Origin: Selenomonadaceae bacterium | Lineage (GTDB): Bacteria; Bacillota; Negativicutes; Selenomonadales; Selenomonadaceae | Assembly: GCA_017554285.1 (NCBI GenBank) | Contig: JAFZIQ010000025.1 | Span: 1-36,364, forward strand | Length of the DNA: 36,364 bases | Direction: 5' to 3' | Shown here: positions 32,672-36,364 of the stretch, piece after piece | How positions within the stretch are numbered: the stretch's first letter is position 1 | Layout: each line of letters begins with the position of its first letter | Position numbers and translations under genes: made by a program | The notes under the pieces: generated by a model | Databases searched by the model: none | Told to the model about the DNA's origin: nothing | What the model saw: only the letters and a program-made list of their open reading frames with translations

Positions 32672-35029
32672 TTATTCGCCGATTAAATTTTTAGCCAAAC
32701 GAACAGCCTCAACGCCGTCTTTGGCATAAGCGTCCGCGCCGGCAGAATCGGCATATTCCTGCGTCAAAGCCGCGCCGCCGACCATGACTTTAGCCGCACA
32801 GCCCGCCGCGTGTAAATCGGCAATGACTTTATCAATCTGAATCATCGTCGTTGTCATAAGGGCGCACAGTCCGACAATATCGGCGTCATTTTCAATGGCG
32901 GCTCGAACGATTTCCGCCGAGTCAACGTCTTTTCCCAAATCGATAAGTTTAAAGCCGCTGTTTGAAATCAAAGCTCCGACGATATTTTTGCCCAAATCGT
33001 GAACGTCACCTTTAACCGTCGCGATAACAAAAGTTCCGTGCGTCTTGGTTTCCTGCGCGGGCAGAATTTTTTTCAATTCGTCAAAGGCTAGCCGCATGGT
33101 TTCGGCACTCAATAAAACTTGCGGCAAGAAAATTTTACCGGAGCCGAAATCTTCGCCGAGTTCGTTCATTGCGGCAGTTAAAGCGCGTTCGGTTATTTCA
33201 TCGGCAGAAAAATTTTCATCGACAGCCTTTTTAATCAGCGCGGGGATTTCGTCTTTGTCGCCCTCCTGAACGGCAATTTTAATCGCGTCGAGAGTCGGCA
33301 AAGCAATGATATTTTTCTGTTCCCTGTTCCCTAATCCCTGTTCCCTGCTGAAGTTCAGTCCGTTGGGGTCTTTTCCGAGCAAGGCGGCGGCAGATTTCAA
33401 AACATTTTGCATTGATTCATCGTAGGGATTCATAATCGGAGCGTCGAGTCCTGCGGCAAGGCACATTGCAAAGAACGTGCTGTTAATCAACGGGCGATTA
33501 GGCAAGCCGAAAGAAATATTACTTAAACCCATAGTCGTCGGCAAGCCGAATTGTTCACGATAAAGTTTCAGAGTGTTTAAAACCTCAAGGCAAGCATTTT
33601 TATCTGCGGAAATAGTCATGACAAGGGCATCGAGCAGAAAATCTCCGTCGTCAAGTCCATGAGCTTTGGCGGCGTCGATAATTTTTTTGGCAACGGCAAC
33701 ACGTTCGGCAGAAGTTTTTGGAACGCCCTTTTCAGTCAGAGGAAGAATTAAAATTGCGGCTCCGTAACGTTTTGCTAGCGGCAGAAAATTTTTAATGCGG
33801 TCAGGCTCAAAACTCACGGAATTAATCAGCGCACGACCGGGAAAATTTTTTAAGCCAGCTTCCAAAGCCTCCGCGTCGCCGGTATCGATTGCCAAAGGCG
33901 CGTCGGTTATTCGAGCGATTTCTTTAACCGCCTCAGCCATCATTTCGGGCTGATTAATGCCGCCGACGCCCATATTGACATCAAGAATTTTCGCGCCTGC
34001 CTTGACTTGATTGAGAGCGTCCTTTTTAACGCCTAAAAGCGAACCTTCGCGAATTTCTGCGGCTAATTTTTTCCTGCCTGTAGGATTAATTCGTTCGCCT
34101 ATTAAAACTGTCGGCAAATTTTTATCGATATTAACCGTCTTGCTCCTAGTTGCCAACATAAGTGTAGGGACAAGGGACGAGGGATTAGGGATTAGTTTTT
34201 TTACGACGTTTGCCAGTTCGCGGATATGTTCGGGCGTCGTGCCGCAACAACCGCCCAAATAACTTGCGCCCGCCTCGACAAGTTTGATTCCCCACGAGCC
34301 GAAAGTTTTGGCGTCCATAGGAAATTTGGTTTTGCCGTCTTCAAGATAGGGCATACCCGCATTGGGCTGAACGCTGACAGGAACGCGACAATTTTCCGCC
34401 AAAATCTTAACGACGGGAACTAATTGTTCCGGACCGAGCGAACAGTTGACGCCGATAATACTTGCGCCCATAGCGTCGAGAATAACGGCGGCAGATTGCG
34501 GGTCGGTGCCCGTGACGGTTCGACCGTCTTCGCTATAGGAAAGTTGGCAGATAATCGGCAAATTGCAAACGTCCTTAGCCGCAAGTAAAGCCGCCCGCAT
34601 TTCTTGAATATCAATGCACGTCTCGATAATAAGAAAATCCGCGCCCGCTTCCGCCAATGCCAAAGCTTGTTCGCGAAAAATATTATAAGCGTCGTCGAAG
34701 TCCAAATCACCGAGCGGCGAAATAAATTTACCTGTAGGACCGATTGAACCCGCGACTTTGGCTTGAGATTGAGCGGCTTCTTTGGCGATTTTCACGGCGG
34801 CGAAGTTCAATTCATGAACGCGATTTTCAAGCCCGTAATGAGCGAGCTTTAAACTCGACGCGCCGAAAGTATTTGTCTCAATAATCGTTGCGCCCGCCTC
34901 AATATAAGCGCGGTGAATTTTCTTCACAACTTCGGGTGCCTCAATGTTCATAAGTTCGGGACACGCGCCCGCCTTCAAGCCGCCCGCTTGCAACATTGTA
35001 CCCATTGCCCCGTCAAAAATTTCTATCAT
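32672..35029 (-). CDS. metH: Cobalamin-dependent methionine synthase MetH, without activation domain
   Basis: MetH transfers a methyl group from methyltetrahydrofolate through cobalamin to homocysteine. In order: homocysteine domain (1 to about 278) with zinc Cys196, Cys261, Cys262; pterin domain (about 305-555); four-helix cap (about 578-660); B12 domain with DVHDLG (675-680), whose His677 is the cobalt ligand. The SAM-binding activation domain is absent and supplied by the next gene. Start ATG 35029 has AAGGAAGT eight bases upstream. Two interdomain linkers (about 279-291 and 561-571) are encoded by 7-bp repeats. Confidence 0.96.
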   Translation of the reverse strand: MIEIFDGAMGTMLQAGGLKAGACPELMNIEAPEVVKKIHRAYIEAGATIIETNTFGASSLKLAHYGLENRVHELNFAAVKIAKEAAQSQAKVAGSIGPTGKFISPLGDLDFDDAYNIFREQALALAEAGADFLIIETCIDIQEMRAALLAAKDVCNLPIICQLSYSEDGRTVTGTDPQSAAVILDAMGASIIGVNCSLGPEQLVPVVKILAENCRVPVSVQPNAGMPYLEDGKTKFPMDAKTFGSWGIKLVEAGASYLGGCCGTTPEHIRELANVVKKLIPNPSSLVPTLMLATRSKTVNIDKNLPTVLIGERINPTGRKKLAAEIREGSLLGVKKDALNQVKAGAKILDVNMGVGGINQPEMMAEAVKEIARITDAPLAIDTGDAEALEAGLKNFPGRALINSVSFEPDRIKNFLPLAKRYGAAILILPLTEKGVPKTSAERVAVAKKIIDAAKAHGLDDGDFLLDALVMTISADKNACLEVLNTLKLYREQFGLPTTMGLSNISFGLPNRPLINSTFFAMCLAAGLDAPIMNPYDESMQNVLKSAAALLGKDPNGLNFSREQGLGNREQKNIIALPTLDAIKIAVQEGDKDEIPALIKKAVDENFSADEITERALTAAMNELGEDFGSGKIFLPQVLLSAETMRLAFDELKKILPAQETKTHGTFVIATVKGDVHDLGKNIVGALISNSGFKLIDLGKDVDSAEIVRAAIENDADIVGLCALMTTTMIQIDKVIADLHAAGCAAKVMVGGAALTQEYADSAGADAYAKDGVEAVRLAKNLIGE
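33320..33347 (-). repeat. Heptamer repeats in the MetH pterin-cap linker
   Basis: Four consecutive units (TTCCCTG, TTCCCTA, ATCCCTG, TTCCCTG, + strand) encode REQGLGNREQ at residues about 562-571. Confidence 0.9.
34165..34195 (-). repeat. Heptamer repeats in the MetH homocysteine-pterin linker
   Basis: Four consecutive units (TAGGGAC, AAGGGAC, GAGGGAT, TAGGGAT, + strand) plus TAG encode LIPNPSSLVPT at residues about 279-289. Confidence 0.9.
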
Positions 35030-35051
35030 CAAAAATCACTTCCTTAATATT

Positions 35052-36086
35052 TTATTCCAATGCGGCGCGAATCACAAAGATAATTTCGCCGTCGTCGCGC
35101 TCGGAAGAACTTTCAAGCCGCGCAGATTTGGCAACAGAATTTTTCACACGCCCCAAATAATTTTTCAGAGTGTCTGTGTTATCGGTTATGCCCTCAATCT
35201 CCAATAAATTTTCTTCGGCGCGAAGTTTGGTTAAGCGAATATTTTTATCGGAAATTCTTCCGAGATTGATTAGGAGATTAAAATTTTGCAACGTCTCAAC
35301 CTGCGCGGCAATCCGATTTATTCGGTGAAGTTCGTCAATATTTTCGTCCAGAGTTTTCTTCAAAGCAATATCTTCGCTTAAACTTTCCACAGAAATTTTT
35401 GCCGCGTCAAGTTTATCCGAAGCCTCGCCGTAATCAAGAAAAAGTTTTATCGAGCCGCCGATTAATGCGATTAAGAATATTGCCGCCGCCGCATAGGAAA
35501 TTTTTTGCCAATTAATCAAGCCGCCTCGTGTCGTTAAAAGATTCGGAGCTTTTCTTTCGCGAATGATTTCTGTTATGAATTCCGTCCTGTCGTAAGGGTG
35601 AATCTTTGTCAGCAAGTCGACAGGCATGACCGACAGCCCGCGCAGATTCAATCCGAACTTTTTAAACGCGCCGAAAATTTCTTCAGCCGTTGTCTCAGGC
35701 AAAGTTTCCATCCAAAGTTCCTCGCCGACTTTAGTAAATGAAAAAATTGCGTCCTCGCCCGCCTGCGCGATTGCCCAACTTTTAACCAGCGCGGGAATTT
35801 CTTTTTCGGGTATGTTATCAATTTCTGTTTGAAAAGTTACGGCGTCATCGTTGCGAAGGCAAAATCCTATTGATGAAGTCTTCCACCCCTTTTGCTTACA
35901 GACTTGAAAAATTTTCTCTGCGATTTGTTCAAACTCCGAGCTGTCGGATTCAATTTCAATCGTCTCAAATTTTTTGGTAAGTCTGGCGATAAAAATCTTT
36001 TCTCCGTCAAAATATGCGCCGATAACTTCGCCGCTATCCTCAAGAAAAAATTTCTTAATCGGCTCCAAAAACTCCCTGACGCCCAA
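35052..36086 (-). CDS. Bitopic PilM/PilN- or GspL-like assembly protein (probable)
   Basis: 344 residues. A cytoplasmic N-terminal part (1 to about 190) opens GEVIGAYFDGEKIFIARL and resembles the actin-like fold of PilM/GspL but lacks a clear ATP site. One membrane helix follows at about 197-217, then a coiled coil (about 222-275) and a small C-terminal domain with IRLTKLRAEENLLEIEGITD, as in PilN. This is the layout of a PilM-PilN fusion or GspL in type IV pilus or type II secretion platforms. No pilus gene is adjacent, and the family call is tentative. The start is TTG at 36086, four bases after GGAGGTGA. Confidence 0.5.
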   Translation of the reverse strand: MGVREFLEPIKKFFLEDSGEVIGAYFDGEKIFIARLTKKFETIEIESDSSEFEQIAEKIFQVCKQKGWKTSSIGFCLRNDDAVTFQTEIDNIPEKEIPALVKSWAIAQAGEDAIFSFTKVGEELWMETLPETTAEEIFGAFKKFGLNLRGLSVMPVDLLTKIHPYDRTEFITEIIRERKAPNLLTTRGGLINWQKISYAAAAIFLIALIGGSIKLFLDYGEASDKLDAAKISVESLSEDIALKKTLDENIDELHRINRIAAQVETLQNFNLLINLGRISDKNIRLTKLRAEENLLEIEGITDNTDTLKNYLGRVKNSVAKSARLESSSERDDGEIIFVIRAALE

Positions 36087-36173
36087 AATTTCACCTCCCA
36101 AAAAATTCTCCGTTATTGTATTCAAAAAGTTTCCGTTGTGCAATTAACCGAAATGAAAATACTTTATCCGAGC

Positions 36174-36236
36174 AAAAAAAATCCCTACACAGGGAGTAGG
36201 GAACAGGGATTAGGGACTAGGGATTAGGATTTTTTA
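36174..36236. terminator. Heptamer repeats embedded in a terminator-like hairpin
   Basis: AATCCCTA (from 36180) can pair with TAGGGATT (36218-36225). A-run and T-runs flank it on both sides. The loop consists of five consecutive 7-bp units of the AGGGANT type (36191-36225). It would end the partial - strand gene at the window edge. Confidence 0.6.
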
Positions 36237-36364
36237 TTTGGCTAGAGTTTTTCCGCTGACGTGATAAGCTTCGCCATTGATGTTGAAATCGGTTGAGGCG
36301 GTAACATTTTTGAATATGACAGAGCCGCCGTCTTTTACCGTAAGCGTGAGTGTGCCGTCTTTGA
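36234..36364 (-). CDS. C-terminal fragment of an unidentified beta-rich protein (window edge)
   Basis: The last 43 codons of a gene that begins outside the window. The peptide alternates hydrophobic and polar residues with glycine turns (GTLTLTVKDGGSVIFKNV, then INGEAYHVSGKTLAK), suggesting beta strands of a repetitive surface or calcium-binding protein. Too little is visible for a family call. Confidence 0.55.
   Translation of the reverse strand, partial: KDGTLTLTVKDGGSVIFKNVTASTDFNINGEAYHVSGKTLAK

Noticed and set aside
32672-32700. Truncation of MetH at its C-terminus
   Set aside because: The missing activation domain is encoded by the next gene, a known split arrangement, so the gene is complete.
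12761-36228. CRISPR array
   Set aside because: The repeats are 7 bp in direct tandem without spacers, and no cas gene is present.

Overview
The window reads as a low-to-mid G+C chromosomal segment of an anaerobic bacterium, most likely a Gram-negative-type Firmicute of the Negativicutes/Selenomonadales kind. This is inferred from gene content: a DcuB fumarate/succinate antiporter, split corrinoid MetH, CbiD, an AMIN-amidase, RsbV/RsbW-like proteins, methionine aminopeptidase with a SEC-C motif, and a dnaX-ybaB-recR cluster. Shine-Dalgarno sites are strong, and about ten genes appear to start at TTG. Almost all of the window is coding and mostly ordinary housekeeping.

Layout. 1-1138 (-): start of a probable prephenate dehydrogenase, one base after a DcuB gene that lacks its last quarter. 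1305-4062 (+): DeoR-type regulator and uvrB. 4118-4939 (-): rhamnosyltransferase-like protein. 5179-5895 (+): STAS antagonist and anti-sigma kinase. 5935-8183 (-): hybrid sensor kinase split by a 1-nt frameshift inside the phosphoacceptor box. 8292-8564 (+): perfect-consensus promoter, two tRNA-Val genes and a terminator. 8563-11185 (-): rfbB, hicA, hicB, cbiD. 11260-12732 (-): cell-wall amidase. 12827-19240 (-): seven tandem paralogous amino-acid-binding lipoproteins and one permease, with no ATPase. 19440-19565: probable IS200/IS605 right-end remnant. 19626-21296 (+): leuA. 21349-23789 (-): dnaX-ybaB-recR, preceded by an unidentified 131-nt self-complementary element and tRNA-Ser. 24131-24766 (-): unknown secreted protein. 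24832-29465 (-): DUF445 x2, murI, gph-like, ybaK-like. 29586-30374 (+): truA. 30371-36086 (-): pilus/secretion-like membrane protein, metH, MetH reactivation-domain protein, map, queC. 36234-36364 (-): C-terminus of an unidentified beta-rich protein.

How genes work together. The lipoprotein array probably feeds one permease with several ligands; the ATPase must come from elsewhere. MetH and the stand-alone activation-domain protein together form a full cobalamin-dependent methionine synthase, and CbiD fits endogenous corrinoid synthesis. DnaX, YbaB and RecR form a standard replication/repair operon.

Most unusual signal. Families of 7-bp tandem repeats are scattered through the window and sit inside genes as well as between them: in two interdomain linkers of MetH, in MurI, in the MetH-activation protein, and as the coding sequence of the hydrophobic core of several lipoprotein signal peptides. 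The same families also form a palindrome and a terminator in intergenic DNA. Other items of note are loss of the canonical carboxylate-binding arginine in two of the seven binding proteins, the split kinase, the DcuB/TyrA junction and the structured element before dnaX.
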